A stretch of 64,000 nucleotides of DNA from Phycicoccus sp. CSK15P-2 (GCF_016888005.1 NZ_JAFDVE010000009.1:273577-337576); one strand, 5' to 3'; positions 49,452 to 58,176 are shown, numbered from the stretch's first letter. Program-made: numbers and translations. The notes: generated from the letters alone by a model not told the origin.

Positions 49452-51126
49452 CCGAGTTGCACAGGTTTAGTGGGTCACCTTTTCGATCAGGGCGCGGGTG
49501 TCGGGAGGGATGTCGGCTCGGGCGGTGAGGGTCTGCCCGGCGACGTCGATGGTCACGTCGCGCAGTGGTCGCAGGGTGTGAACGAGGCGCCGGATGCTCA
49601 CCCCGGTCACGTCTTGGAGGTAGCGGGCGATGGCGAGGGCGGCGAACATGATGGTCAGGTGCGCCTCGATCGCCTCGCGGGTGTGGTGGAAGATCGGCCG
49701 GGCTCGCAGGTCGGTCTTCGACATTCGGAACGAGGCCTCGACGTGCCACAGCTGGTGGTAGCTGGCGATGACCTCGCTCGCGGGCATCACCGCGGCAGGG
49801 ATGTTCGTGACGTACCCCTTCAAACCGACCAGCCTGCGCGCACGGGCCAGTGACGCTTCATCCAGGACCTGGGAGCCGTTCGTGACGGTCACGAACCGGG
49901 GCGTGCGGGTGGTCTTCTCACCGGCGATGACGGCTTTGGCTCGGTTCTCCTGCAGCGTCAGGGTCTTGCTGTCGCGGACCGCGCGCTTGGCGGAGTAGGC
50001 CCACACCGCCCGCCACGACCTGTCGTGCACGTCGGGGTCCCACCCCGGCTCAGCCCGCACGTGCTGGTCGTTGACCGCCCCAGCGGCTCGGGTCGCGACC
50101 CGGGGGGTGATGGTGTCAATGTGCTGCCCGTCGGTGAACGCGTCCCCGTGCCAGCGGAAGTGGGAGGCCAGGTCGGTGGGGGCCTTGGTGACGCGGGAGC
50201 CGACGATGAACCGCAGCCCGGCCGAGTCCAGTGCGGTCAGGTTGCTCGCCGAGAGCATGCCGGCGTCGGCGACGATGACCAGGTCGGCCAGGCCGTGACG
50301 TTCCTGAAAGGCGCGGATGATCGGCAGCATCGTGAGGGTCTCGGCCTTGTTGCCCTCGAAGCAGCCGATCTCCAAGGGGAACCCGCTCCGGTCGACCAGC
50401 AGCCCGACCACCACCTGCGGGTCGACCCGGCGCTCTTTGGAGTACCCCACCTTGCGCAGCGCGTCTTCCTTCTCGGCCTCGAAGTACAGCGTGGTCACGT
50501 CGTACAGACACAGTGAGATGTCCCCGACGCTCCCGGCGTGGGCGAAGCAGGCCGCCGCGACCTGCTCGCGGTACCCGCGCCGGGCGCAGCGGCGCAACGT
50601 GGCCGTGAAGGTGTTCCGGTGCGCTGGAGCCACCCCCAGCTCTCGCAGCACCCGCACCGAGTCGGACTTGCTCGTCGGCTCGACCACCCGCGCCAGGACC
50701 AGCTGGAAGAACGCCTCGTCGGTGACCACGTCGAACCCCAGCCGGCGCCACGCGGCGTGCACGACATCGACCAAGGCCTGGGAGACCTGACCGCGCACCA
50801 CGGCCTCACCCCAGGAGCGCCCTCCCAGCCCGAGGTCAAGCTCGCCCTGCCCCTCGTTCATCTTGCGCCGCCCCGTCTCCATCAACACCGCGAGCTCAGC
50901 AGCAGTGTGCGCCGACCCGAGATGCTCAATCACCCTGTCCCGCCCCCCGACCCGCTCAGCGAGCTGGACCGCAGTCGCACCCGACGCGGTCCGCACCTTC
51001 CGCACAAACACCACGACACCGCACGCTACCGACCCCCGTTAGTGTGTCACCGACCGCGCCCACAACCCCCTGACCAGCGCAAACGCAGACAACTGGCCGA
51101 AATCACGACCCACCTGTGCAAGTCAG
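49452..51126 (-). mobile_element. IS1634-family insertion sequence
   Basis: A 1,675-bp element bounded by imperfect 15-bp terminal inverted repeats: CCGAGTTGCACAGGT at 49452-49466 and, on the minus strand from 51126, CTGACTTGCACAGGT (13 of 15 match). It carries one transposase gene on the minus strand, whose stop codon directly abuts the left inverted repeat. It is complete and is flanked by a 136-bp direct repeat. It sits between fabI and the 3' end of serB. Confidence 0.88.
49467..51014 (-). CDS. IS1634-family DDE transposase
   Basis: A 515-residue intact DDE transposase. Seen: an N-terminal region with VRGQVSQALVDVVHAAW, the first catalytic Asp in LCLYDVTTLYFEAEKED near residues 164-180, the second Asp in DLVIVADAGMLSASN near 243-257 and the Glu in the C-terminal YHQLWHVEASFRMSKTDLRARP region near 422-443. 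This order matches the IS1634 branch. GTG start (51014) 8 bases after a TAGCGT -10. No frameshift, so probably active. Confidence 0.93.
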   Translation of the reverse strand: MVFVRKVRTASGATAVQLAERVGGRDRVIEHLGSAHTAAELAVLMETGRRKMNEGQGELDLGLGGRSWGEAVVRGQVSQALVDVVHAAWRRLGFDVVTDEAFFQLVLARVVEPTSKSDSVRVLRELGVAPAHRNTFTATLRRCARRGYREQVAAACFAHAGSVGDISLCLYDVTTLYFEAEKEDALRKVGYSKERRVDPQVVVGLLVDRSGFPLEIGCFEGNKAETLTMLPIIRAFQERHGLADLVIVADAGMLSASNLTALDSAGLRFIVGSRVTKAPTDLASHFRWHGDAFTDGQHIDTITPRVATRAAGAVNDQHVRAEPGWDPDVHDRSWRAVWAYSAKRAVRDSKTLTLQENRAKAVIAGEKTTRTPRFVTVTNGSQVLDEASLARARRLVGLKGYVTNIPAAVMPASEVIASYHQLWHVEASFRMSKTDLRARPIFHHTREAIEAHLTIMFAALAIARYLQDVTGVSIRRLVHTLRPLRDVTIDVAGQTLTARADIPPDTRALIEKVTH

Positions 51127-51262
51127 GTCCTGGGACGCACCCCGTGTGGGCACGCTCGGACCGCAGGAGACGTGTCGGTCAGGGGACGGGAGCGCCGTGT
51201 CGGTCAGGGGACGGGAGCGCCGTGTCGGTCAGGGGACGGGAGCGCTGCGCCGGTCAGGGCTC
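51127..51262. repeat. Right copy of the 136-bp direct repeat flanking the IS
   Basis: Identical to 49316-49451. Its last 9 bases contain the serB stop codon (51254-51256) and the final codons of serB, so the insertion cut within the serB 3' end but the duplication left serB whole. Includes the second copy of the 25-bp triple repeat (51171-51245). Confidence 0.85.
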
Positions 51263-52486
51263 TCGGGGCTCCGCCGTCTCGGCGTCCTCGATCTCCTCGC
51301 GGCTGACGCCGAGAAGGAAGAGCACCGTGTCGAGGTAGGGCACGTTGACCGACGTGTCGGCCTGCTCGCGCACGACGGGCTTGGCGTTGAACGCCACCCC
51401 CAGCCCCGCCGCGCCCAGCATGTCGAGGTCGTTCGCTCCGTCACCGATCGCGACGGTCCGAGCCAGGGGCAACCCCTCGAGAGCCGCGAACTCGCGCAGC
51501 GCGGCCGCCTTGCCCGCGCGGTCCACGACATCGCCCACCACGCGACCGGTGAGCCGCCCGTCACGCACCTCCAGCCGGTTCGCCCGCACGTGGTCCACCC
51601 CGAGGTCCGTCCCGATCGGCTCGACGACCTCGGCGAATCCGCCGGAGACCAGCGCCACCGTGAACCCGAGGGCCTTGAGCGTCCGGACCAGGGTCCGCGC
51701 GCCCGGGGTGAGACGGACCGCCTCGCGCACGTCGTCGAGGACCGTCACCGGCAGCCCCTCGAGGGTCGCCACCCGGGCGTGCAGCGACTCCGCGAAGTCG
51801 AGCTCCCCCTGCATCGCGCGCTCGGTGACGGCGGCGACCTCGGCCTCGGTCCCCGCGTGCGCGGCGATGAGCTCGATCACCTCGTCCTGGACGAGGGTGG
51901 AGTCGACGTCCATGACGACGAGCCGCCCCCCGCGGCGTGCCAGCCCGGCCGGCGCCACGGCGATGTCGCACCCGGCCTCCGAGGAGACGAGCGCCAGTGC
52001 GCGGCGCAGCCCCGCGACATCCGCCCCGGACACGTCGAGCTCGACGGTCGTCACGGGCCACCGCGACAGCCGCCGGATGCGGTCGATGTTCGCGCCGTGC
52101 TCCGCGACGGCCCGCGAGACGGCCGCGACGTGGGCGGTGCTCAGCGGGGACGCCATGACGACGACGGCCGCCCGCCCCGTCCGCCGTGGTGCGTTGTCCC
52201 CGTGCCCCGCGACGAGCGAGACGTTCATCCCCATGGACTCGCCGGCACGGGTCAGCCGGTCGGTGAGGACGTTCTCGTCGCGTCCGGGACCGAGCAGCAC
52301 CGACAGCGCCAGGTGCCCGCGCACGACGACCTGCTCGACGTCGAGCACGTTCGCCCCGACCGACGCGGCCGCCTCGAAGACCGTGCTCGTCACGCCGGGC
52401 CGGTCCGGCCCGGTCAACGAGACGAGGAGGGTGCGGGCGTCCGGATCGGGCAGCGGCGCGAGCGGTGGTGACGCGGAGGAGGGCAC
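51254..52486 (-). CDS. serB: Phosphoserine phosphatase
   Basis: A 410-residue enzyme making serine from phosphoserine. An N-terminal region with tandem ACT domains (ARTLLVSLTGPDRPGVTSTVFEA near residues 17-39; a second near 108-190) precedes the HAD phosphatase, whose motif I is VMDVDSTLVQDE near 198-209 and motif IV is IGDGANDLDM near 353-362. GTG at 52486 lies 6 bases after TAGCCT (52498-52493, minus). Its 3' end lies in the IS target repeat but is intact. Confidence 0.93.
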   Translation of the reverse strand: MPSSASPPLAPLPDPDARTLLVSLTGPDRPGVTSTVFEAAASVGANVLDVEQVVVRGHLALSVLLGPGRDENVLTDRLTRAGESMGMNVSLVAGHGDNAPRRTGRAAVVVMASPLSTAHVAAVSRAVAEHGANIDRIRRLSRWPVTTVELDVSGADVAGLRRALALVSSEAGCDIAVAPAGLARRGGRLVVMDVDSTLVQDEVIELIAAHAGTEAEVAAVTERAMQGELDFAESLHARVATLEGLPVTVLDDVREAVRLTPGARTLVRTLKALGFTVALVSGGFAEVVEPIGTDLGVDHVRANRLEVRDGRLTGRVVGDVVDRAGKAAALREFAALEGLPLARTVAIGDGANDLDMLGAAGLGVAFNAKPVVREQADTSVNVPYLDTVLFLLGVSREEIEDAETAEPREP

Positions 52487-52495
52487 TCCTGCAGG

Positions 52496-52591
52496 CTAGT
52501 CGCGCAGCCCGCCCCGCCAGGCGACGAGGTCGCGAACCGGACCGAGCTCGGCGTCGGCTCCGGTCCGGACCGGGCGGGGGCCGGCGGTCAC
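52496..52591 (-). CDS. Possible 31-residue small protein coupled to glgC
   Basis: A GTG at 52591 overlaps the glgC stop codon by 4 bases (GTGA), the coupling seen throughout this window, and opens a 31-codon frame ending in TAG at 52498-52496. Third-position GC is high (28 of 31 codons), as in real genes here. The peptide ([20 protein letters not shown], then [10 protein letters not shown]) has no recognised domain. It could be an accidental ORF. Its stop codon lies within the -10 of serB. Confidence 0.4.
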   Translation of the reverse strand: MTAGPRPVRTGADAELGPVRDLVAWRGGLRD

Positions 52592-53841
52592 CGGGTGACC
52601 TCCTGCCCCTTCCCGACGACCGTGATGCCCGACTCGGTCACCGAGAAGCCGCGGGCAAGGTCGTGCTCGCGGTCGACGCCGATGGACGTGCCCTCCGGCA
52701 CGACGACGTTCTTGTCGAGGATGGCCTTCTCGACCCGGCAGTGCCGCCCGATCTCGACGCCGTCGAGGAGCACGCTGTCCTCGACCTCGGTGTAGCTGTG
52801 GATCTTGACGTCGGGAGAGATCACCGAGCCGTTGACCCGGGCCCCGGAGATGACGACCCCGGGCGAGACGGCCGAGTTGAGCGCCTCGCCGAACCGGCCG
52901 TGCGCCCCGTGGACGAACTTCGCCGGCGGGTAGTAGCCGTAGGTCGTGTACAGCGGCCAGTCGTAGTTGTAGAGGTTGAACACGGGGTGGATGGACACGA
53001 GGTCCATGTGCGCGTCGTAGTAGCTGTCGATCGTCCCGACGTCGCGCCAGTAGCCCATGTCGCGTTCGGTGCCGCCCGGGACGACGTTGTTCTTGAAGTC
53101 GTAGACCGACGCCGCGCTCTCGGCGACGAGCGCCGGCACGATGTCCCCACCCATGTCGTGGTCGCTGCCCTCGAGGGTGGAGTCGGCGGTCACCGCGTCC
53201 ATGAGCGCGTCCGCGCTGAACACGTAGTTGCCCATGCTCGCGAGGATCTCGTCAGGGGAGTCCGGCAACCCGTCCGGGTCCTCGGGCTTCTCGAGGAACG
53301 CCCGGATGCGGGTGGGGTCGTCCGGCTCGACGTCGATGACGCCGAACTGGTCGGCCATCTCGATCGGCTGCCGGATGGCGGCAACGGTCACGCCCGCACC
53401 GCTGTCGACGTGCTGCTCGACCATCTGCGAGAAGTCCATCCGGTACACGTGGTCGGCGCCCACGACGACGACGATGTCGGGCCGCTCGTCGGTGATCGTG
53501 TTGAGGCTCTGGAAGATGGCGTCCGCGCTGCCCTGGTACCAGGACTTGCCGATGCGCTGCTGGGCCGGGATCGGCGCGACGTAGTTGCCGAGCATCGTGC
53601 TCATCCGCCAGGTCTTCGTCACGTGCCGGTCGAGGCTGTGCGACTTGTACTGGGTGAGCACGACCACCTTGAGGTAGCCGGAGTTCACGACGTTGGACAG
53701 GGCGAAGTCGATGAGGCGGTAGATGCCGCCGAAGGGGACGGCCGGCTTGGCGCGGTCCCGCGTCAGCGGCATGAGGCGCTTCCCCTCCCCACCCGCGAGG
53801 ACGATGGCCAGGACCTTGGGACCTCCGCTTCGGTACGCCAT
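52588..53841 (-). CDS. glgC: Glucose-1-phosphate adenylyltransferase
   Basis: A 417-residue ADP-glucose pyrophosphorylase, the first committed step of glycogen synthesis. Seen: the nucleotide-binding [18 protein letters not shown] near residues 10-27, [10 protein letters not shown] near 30-39 with the allosteric/substrate-binding Lys, and a C-terminal left-handed beta-helix. It is divergent from glgA over a 62-base gap. Its ATG (53841) lies 6 bases after minus-strand TAGGTT. A GTGA-coupled small ORF follows its stop codon. Confidence 0.95.
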   Translation of the reverse strand: MAYRSGGPKVLAIVLAGGEGKRLMPLTRDRAKPAVPFGGIYRLIDFALSNVVNSGYLKVVVLTQYKSHSLDRHVTKTWRMSTMLGNYVAPIPAQQRIGKSWYQGSADAIFQSLNTITDERPDIVVVVGADHVYRMDFSQMVEQHVDSGAGVTVAAIRQPIEMADQFGVIDVEPDDPTRIRAFLEKPEDPDGLPDSPDEILASMGNYVFSADALMDAVTADSTLEGSDHDMGGDIVPALVAESAASVYDFKNNVVPGGTERDMGYWRDVGTIDSYYDAHMDLVSIHPVFNLYNYDWPLYTTYGYYPPAKFVHGAHGRFGEALNSAVSPGVVISGARVNGSVISPDVKIHSYTEVEDSVLLDGVEIGRHCRVEKAILDKNVVVPEGTSIGVDREHDLARGFSVTESGITVVGKGQEVTR

Positions 53842-53847
53842 GCCCCC

Positions 53848-53897
53848 AACCTATGGGGTGGGCGCTCTCGCTGGGAGACCTCGTTCACCACTACGGT
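53848..53897. promoter_or_regulatory. Divergent glgC/glgA promoters
   Basis: Minus-strand TAGGTT (53853-53848) lies 6 bases before the glgC ATG; plus-strand TACGGT (53892-53897) lies 6 bases before the glgA GTG. Neither gene has a Shine-Dalgarno at the right distance. Both steps of ADP-glucose use would be controlled from this 62-base region. Confidence 0.6.
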
Positions 53898-53903
53898 GAA
53901 ATC

Positions 53904-55097
53904 GTGCGCATCGACATCCTGACCAAGGAGTACCCGCCCTCCATCTACGGGGGAGCGGGGGTGCACGTCGCGGAGCTCACTCGCGCGCTGCGCGAGCGGC
54001 GCGACACCGACGTGCGGGTGCACGCGTTCGGCGGGCCGCGCGACGAGCACGACACGACGAGCCATCCCGACCTCCCGGAGCTCGAGGGGACGAACGCGGC
54101 GCTCACGACCCTCGGGGTCGACCTCACGATGGCCGCGGCCTGCGCCGGCGCGGACCTCGTCCACTCGCACACGTGGTACGCGAACTTCGCGGGTCACGTC
54201 GCGGGCATCCTCGAGGGCGTGCCGCACGTGCTCTCGGCGCACAGTCTCGAGCCGATGCGTCCCTGGAAGGCCGAGCAGCTCGGTGGGGGCTACCGGCTCT
54301 CCTCGTGGGTCGAGCGCACCGCCTACGAGGGCGCTGCGGCCGTCATCGCCGTGAGCGCCGGCATGCGCGAGGACATCCTGCGGGCCTACCCGCAGGTCGA
54401 CCCCGACAAGGTGCAGGTCGTCCACAACGGCATCGACTCCGGGATGTGGCAGCGCAACGATGACCCGGACGTGGTCCGCGACCTCGGCATCGACCCGGAG
54501 CGCCCCGCCGTCGTGTTCGTCGGCCGGATCACGCGACAGAAGGGCCTGCCGTTCCTGCTCCGCGCCGCTGCCGAGCTGCCGCCGGAGGTCCAGCTGGTCC
54601 TGCTCGCGGGTGCCCCGGACACCCCGGAGATCAAGGCCGAGGTCGAGGGCCTCGTCGACGGGCTGCGCGCCGAGCGGGACGGGGTCGTCTGGATCTCCGA
54701 GATGCTCCAGCGGGACAAGGTCACCGCCGTGCTCAGCGCGTCGTCGGTGTTCGTCTGCCCGTCGGTCTACGAGCCGCTCGGCATCGTCAACCTGGAGGCC
54801 ATGGCCTGCGAGCTCCCGGTCGTGGCGACGGCCACCGGCGGGATCCCGGAGGTGGTCGTCGACGGCGAGACCGGTTGGCTCGTCCCCATCGAGCAGAAGC
54901 AGGACGGCACCGGCACCCCCGTCGACGAGGACCGCTTCGTCGCCGACCTCGCCGCCGCTCTCACCGACGCGGTCTCCGACCTCGACCGGGCCCGCCGGTT
55001 CGGCGTCGCCGGCCGGACCCGGGCGGTCGACTCCTTCTCCTGGGACACCATCGCCGACCGCACCATGGAGGTCTACCGCCAGGTGCTGGACCGGTGA
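53904..55097 (+). CDS. glgA: Glycogen synthase / maltose-1-phosphate synthase, actinobacterial GT4 type
   Basis: A 397-residue GT-B glycosyltransferase. Seen: MRIDILTKEYPPSIYGGAGVHV at the N-terminus with the ADP-glucose-binding KEYPPxxYGGAG, and the E-x7-E motif region CPSVYEPLGIVNLEAMA near residues 285-302. In Corynebacterium it is called GlgA; the mycobacterial homologue (GlgM) makes maltose-1-phosphate for alpha-glucan synthesis. The sequence cannot decide between them. The XdhC-like gene overlaps its stop codon. Confidence 0.92.
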   Translation: MRIDILTKEYPPSIYGGAGVHVAELTRALRERRDTDVRVHAFGGPRDEHDTTSHPDLPELEGTNAALTTLGVDLTMAAACAGADLVHSHTWYANFAGHVAGILEGVPHVLSAHSLEPMRPWKAEQLGGGYRLSSWVERTAYEGAAAVIAVSAGMREDILRAYPQVDPDKVQVVHNGIDSGMWQRNDDPDVVRDLGIDPERPAVVFVGRITRQKGLPFLLRAAAELPPEVQLVLLAGAPDTPEIKAEVEGLVDGLRAERDGVVWISEMLQRDKVTAVLSASSVFVCPSVYEPLGIVNLEAMACELPVVATATGGIPEVVVDGETGWLVPIEQKQDGTGTPVDEDRFVADLAAALTDAVSDLDRARRFGVAGRTRAVDSFSWDTIADRTMEVYRQVLDR

Positions 55098-55579
55098 GCG
55101 ACACCCGGCACGACCCCGTGCTCGGCAGCGGGGCGGAGCCCACGGACGGCCCCCTGGGTCGGCTCGTCGTCGTCTTCGACAACGAGATCGCCCGAGCCCT
55201 GGCCTCGATGGCCGAGGCCACCGGCTGGGACGCCACCGTGCTGCAGCACGCTCCGGACGAGGCCGAGGTCGCCGCGCTCGGCCACCACGACGCGCTCGTC
55301 GTGTGCAACCACGACGGTGACGGGGCCTACGACCTGCTCCGCGACGCCCTGCGGGCCGGCGTCGGGTACGTCGCGATGATGGCGAGCCGGAACCGCTCCG
55401 CGGACCTGGTCGGGATGCTGCGCGAGGAGGGGTTCGACGACGACGCGCTCGGCCGGCTCCACGTGCCCGCCGGGCTGCGCATCGGGGGCAGGTCGGCCGG
55501 GGAGATCGCGCTGTCGGTCATGGCCGAGGTCGTCGCGGACCGCAACGGTGCCGCGGGCGGGCCGATGCGCGACGGGTGA
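55094..55579 (+). CDS. Stand-alone XdhC C-terminal (Rossmann) domain protein
   Basis: A 161-residue protein that matches only the C-terminal Rossmann-like domain of XdhC, the chaperone that inserts sulfurated molybdenum cofactor into xanthine dehydrogenase. Seen: DALVVCNHDGDGAYDLLRDAL near residues 69-89, GYVAMMASRNRSADLVGML near 94-112 and LHVPAGLRIGGRSAGEIALSVMAEVVA near 122-148. The N-terminal domain that carries the conserved Cys is missing. It is coupled to glgA (GTGA overlap), an odd partner. No molybdoenzyme gene is nearby. Confidence 0.82.
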   Translation: MSDTRHDPVLGSGAEPTDGPLGRLVVVFDNEIARALASMAEATGWDATVLQHAPDEAEVAALGHHDALVVCNHDGDGAYDLLRDALRAGVGYVAMMASRNRSADLVGMLREEGFDDDALGRLHVPAGLRIGGRSAGEIALSVMAEVVADRNGAAGGPMRDG

Positions 55580-55627
55580 GGGCGTGCCGTCCCGTCGCCG
55601 CCGCGCCGGTCAACTAGGGTCGGGCGC

Positions 55628-56410
55628 ATGAGCGACGTCCTGGCCCTCGCCGGCGTGGGCGTCGTGCGGGGCGGGACCACGATCCTCGACGACGTCACCT
55701 GGGAGGTCGAGGAGGGCCAGCGCTGGGTGGTGCTGGGCCCGAACGGTGCGGGGAAGACGACTCTCCTCCAGCTCGCGGCGGGCAGGATGCACCCGACGAC
55801 CGGCGTCGCCGGCGTCCTCGGCGAGGTGCTCGGGGCGGTCGACGTGTTCGACCTCCGGCCCCGGATCGGTCTCTCCAGTGCGGCTCTCGCGGATCGCATC
55901 CCGCCGCGTGAGACCGTCCGCGACGTCGTCGTCACCGCGTCCTACGGCGTCGTCGGCCGGTGGCGCGAGTCCTACGAGCGGCTCGACGAGAACCGCGCGG
56001 CCGAGCTCCTCGAGGCGCTCGGCGCCAGCCACCTGGCGACCCGCCGGTACGGGACGCTCTCCGAGGGGGAGCGCAAGAGGGTGCAGATCGCCCGCGCCCT
56101 GATGACCGATCCCGAGCTCATGCTGCTCGACGAGCCCGCCGCGGGGCTCGACCTCGGCGGCCGTGAGGACCTCGTGCGCCGGCTCGGCCAGCTCGCCGGG
56201 GACCTGGCGGCACCGGCGCTCGTCCTCGTGACCCACCACGTCGAGGAGATCCCGCCGAGCTTCACCGACGTCCTGCTGCTGCGCGACGGGCGGGTCGTCG
56301 CGCAGGGACCGCTCGAGATCACGCTCACCGAGGAGCACCTCGAGCGCACCTTCGGCATGCCGCTCGAGCTCGAGGTCCGGGGGAGCCGTTATGCCGCCCG
56401 CGCACGCTGA
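55628..56410 (+). CDS. ABC ATPase without a permease partner
   Basis: A 260-residue ABC protein. Walker A GPNGAGKTT near residues 38-46, an atypical signature LSEGERKRV near 142-150 (LSGGQ consensus) and Walker B LMLLDEPAAG near 161-170. The ModF/YlmA-like group is the nearest match I see. No permease gene is next to it. The ATG is 7 bases after TAGGGT (55615-55620), without a clear Shine-Dalgarno. Confidence 0.85.
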   Translation: MSDVLALAGVGVVRGGTTILDDVTWEVEEGQRWVVLGPNGAGKTTLLQLAAGRMHPTTGVAGVLGEVLGAVDVFDLRPRIGLSSAALADRIPPRETVRDVVVTASYGVVGRWRESYERLDENRAAELLEALGASHLATRRYGTLSEGERKRVQIARALMTDPELMLLDEPAAGLDLGGREDLVRRLGQLAGDLAAPALVLVTHHVEEIPPSFTDVLLLRDGRVVAQGPLEITLTEEHLERTFGMPLELEVRGSRYAARAR

Positions 56411-56476
56411 GCCACGAGGGAACCCGGGACGCGGTTCACGCGTCGGAGCATCGTCACCGCAGAGAAGGGCAGGCCG

Positions 56477-56950
56477 ATGGACTGGCTGACCGACAACGCC
56501 TGGCTCGGCTGGCTGGGCGTCGCGCTCGTGCTCGCCGCGATCGAGGCGGCCACCGTCGACTTCGTCTTCCTCATGTTCGCGGGTGGGGCACTGGCCGGCG
56601 CGGTCGCGGCGCTCCTCGGAGCACCGTTCTTCTTCCAGGTCGTCGTCGCGGTCGTGGCCGCGATGCTCCTGCTCCTCGTCGTGCGGCCCATGCTCAAGAA
56701 CAAGTTCATGGACACCCAGACCGACCATCGCATCGGCGCTTCCGGCCTCGTCGGGCGCGAGGCGTGGGTGCTGCAGACCGTGACCGAGACCGACGGCCGC
56801 GTCAAGCTCGCAGGTGAGACGTGGTCGGCCCGCCTCGCCGACGGCGCCACCATCGCCAACCCCGGCGACGAGGTGCGCGTCATCGCGATCCACGGCGCCA
56901 CCGCCGTGGTCGTCCCGGTCATAGCTCCCCATACCCTCCCGCCCAGCTGA
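56477..56950 (+). CDS. NfeD-like membrane protein
   Basis: A 157-residue NfeD-type protein. Three hydrophobic segments in the first half (AWLGWLGVALVLAAIEAA and two more to about residue 72) precede a small OB-fold domain with LVGREAWVLQTVTETDGRVKLAGETWSA. NfeD proteins act together with SPFH proteins, encoded here directly downstream, in membrane-domain organisation. ATG with AGAAGGGCAGG upstream. Confidence 0.9.
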   Translation: MDWLTDNAWLGWLGVALVLAAIEAATVDFVFLMFAGGALAGAVAALLGAPFFFQVVVAVVAAMLLLLVVRPMLKNKFMDTQTDHRIGASGLVGREAWVLQTVTETDGRVKLAGETWSARLADGATIANPGDEVRVIAIHGATAVVVPVIAPHTLPPS

Positions 56951-56983
56951 CCCGCGCCTCGGCGCCGACGGAAAGGCACGCAC

Positions 56984-58165
56984 ATGGACGGCATCGGCCC
57001 GCTCATCGTCATCCTCCTGCTCGCGGTGTTCGCGATCGTCGTCCTCGTCCGGACGATCCGCATCGTGCCGCAGCAGACGGCCCTCATCATCGAGCGTCTG
57101 GGCCGCTACTCGCGCACGCTGGAGGGGGGCATCCACTTCCTCGTCCCGTTCGTCGACATCGTCCGCGCGAACATCGACCTGCGCGAGCAGGTCGTGTCGT
57201 TCCCGCCGCAGCCGGTCATCACCAGCGACAACCTCGTCGTCTCCATCGACACGGTGATCTACTACCAGGTCATCGACTCCAAGTCGGCCGTGTACGAGAT
57301 CGCCAACTTCATCGCCGGGATCGAGCAGCTCACCGTCACGACGCTGCGTAACGTCATCGGCTCGCTCGACCTCGAGCAGACCCTGACCAGCCGCGACCAG
57401 ATCAACGGGCAGCTGCGCGGCGTGCTCGACGACGCCACGGGCAAGTGGGGCATCCGCGTCAACCGCGTCGAGCTCAAGGCCATCGACCCGCCCGCCTCGG
57501 TCCAGGAGTCGATGGAGAAGCAGATGAAGGCCGAGCGGGACCGTCGCGCGGCGATCCTCAACGCCGAGGGCATCAAGGCCAGCCAGATCCTGACCGCCGA
57601 GGGCGAGAAGCAGAGCCAGATCCTGCGCGCGGAGGGCTCGGCCCAGGCCCGGATCCTCGAGGCGCAGGGCCAGGCGCGTGCGATCCAGCAGGTCTTCGAC
57701 GCGATCCACCGCGGGAAGCCGACCCAGAAGCTCCTCGCCTACCAGTACCTCCAGGTGCTGCCGCAGATCGCCCGCGGTGACTCCAACAAGATGTGGATCG
57801 TCCCGAGCGAGCTCACCGACGCCCTGCGTGGCATCGGGGGAGCGCTCGGCCAGAACCCCCAGGGTCCCCTGGACGGCGGCGACGACGAGTGGGTCGACCC
57901 CGGCGACGACCTCGGCAACGCGTTCGAGGAGACGACCCTGGAGGACCCCAAGGAGGCTCTCGCCCGGGCTCGGGGGCAGGCCGCGCAGTCGAGCCGGGAG
58001 GCCGAGAGCCACGCCACGCCGACGTCTCGGGTCCAGCCGCCGATCACCCGGGGTGCGGACGCCGTGCCGCCCCGGAAGGCTCCTCCCGCACCCGAGGCGC
58101 CGCCGGCCGCTCCTGCGTCGCCCGAGACCCCACCGCCTCCGCCGCCGGCTCCGGACCAGCCTTGA
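56984..58165 (+). CDS. SPFH/band 7 (stomatin-like, QmcA) membrane protein
   Basis: A 393-residue protein with an N-terminal membrane anchor (ILLLAVFAIVVLVRTIRIVP region, residues about 6-26) and an SPFH domain starting VPQQTALIIERLGRYSRTL near residue 25, then a coiled-coil region (Ala/Glu/Gln-rich, near 180-230, AERDRRAAILNAEG) and a Pro-rich C-terminal tail. It probably oligomerises into membrane microdomains with NfeD. Located 33 bases after nfeD, with a strong hairpin after its stop. Confidence 0.92.
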   Translation: MDGIGPLIVILLLAVFAIVVLVRTIRIVPQQTALIIERLGRYSRTLEGGIHFLVPFVDIVRANIDLREQVVSFPPQPVITSDNLVVSIDTVIYYQVIDSKSAVYEIANFIAGIEQLTVTTLRNVIGSLDLEQTLTSRDQINGQLRGVLDDATGKWGIRVNRVELKAIDPPASVQESMEKQMKAERDRRAAILNAEGIKASQILTAEGEKQSQILRAEGSAQARILEAQGQARAIQQVFDAIHRGKPTQKLLAYQYLQVLPQIARGDSNKMWIVPSELTDALRGIGGALGQNPQGPLDGGDDEWVDPGDDLGNAFEETTLEDPKEALARARGQAAQSSREAESHATPTSRVQPPITRGADAVPPRKAPPAPEAPPAAPASPETPPPPPPAPDQP

Positions 58166-58176
58166 GCAGCCCACCC

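Noticed and set aside
49137..49853. ORFs of 101-238 codons over the repeat region and the IS edge (both strands)
   Set aside because: They run across the 136-bp repeat and the IS end, are Arg/Gly/Pro/Ser-rich without domains, and are explained by GC bias and repeats.
49316..51262. 136-bp repeat pair as an old segmental duplication or recombination product
   Set aside because: The ends coincide exactly with the IS termini and the IS family is known for long target duplications, so duplication on insertion is the simpler explanation. Not excluded without an empty site.
53904..55097. Interpreting glgA as the maltose-1-phosphate synthase GlgM
   Set aside because: Sequence alone does not separate GlgA from GlgM in actinobacteria, so both are kept in the call and neither is claimed.
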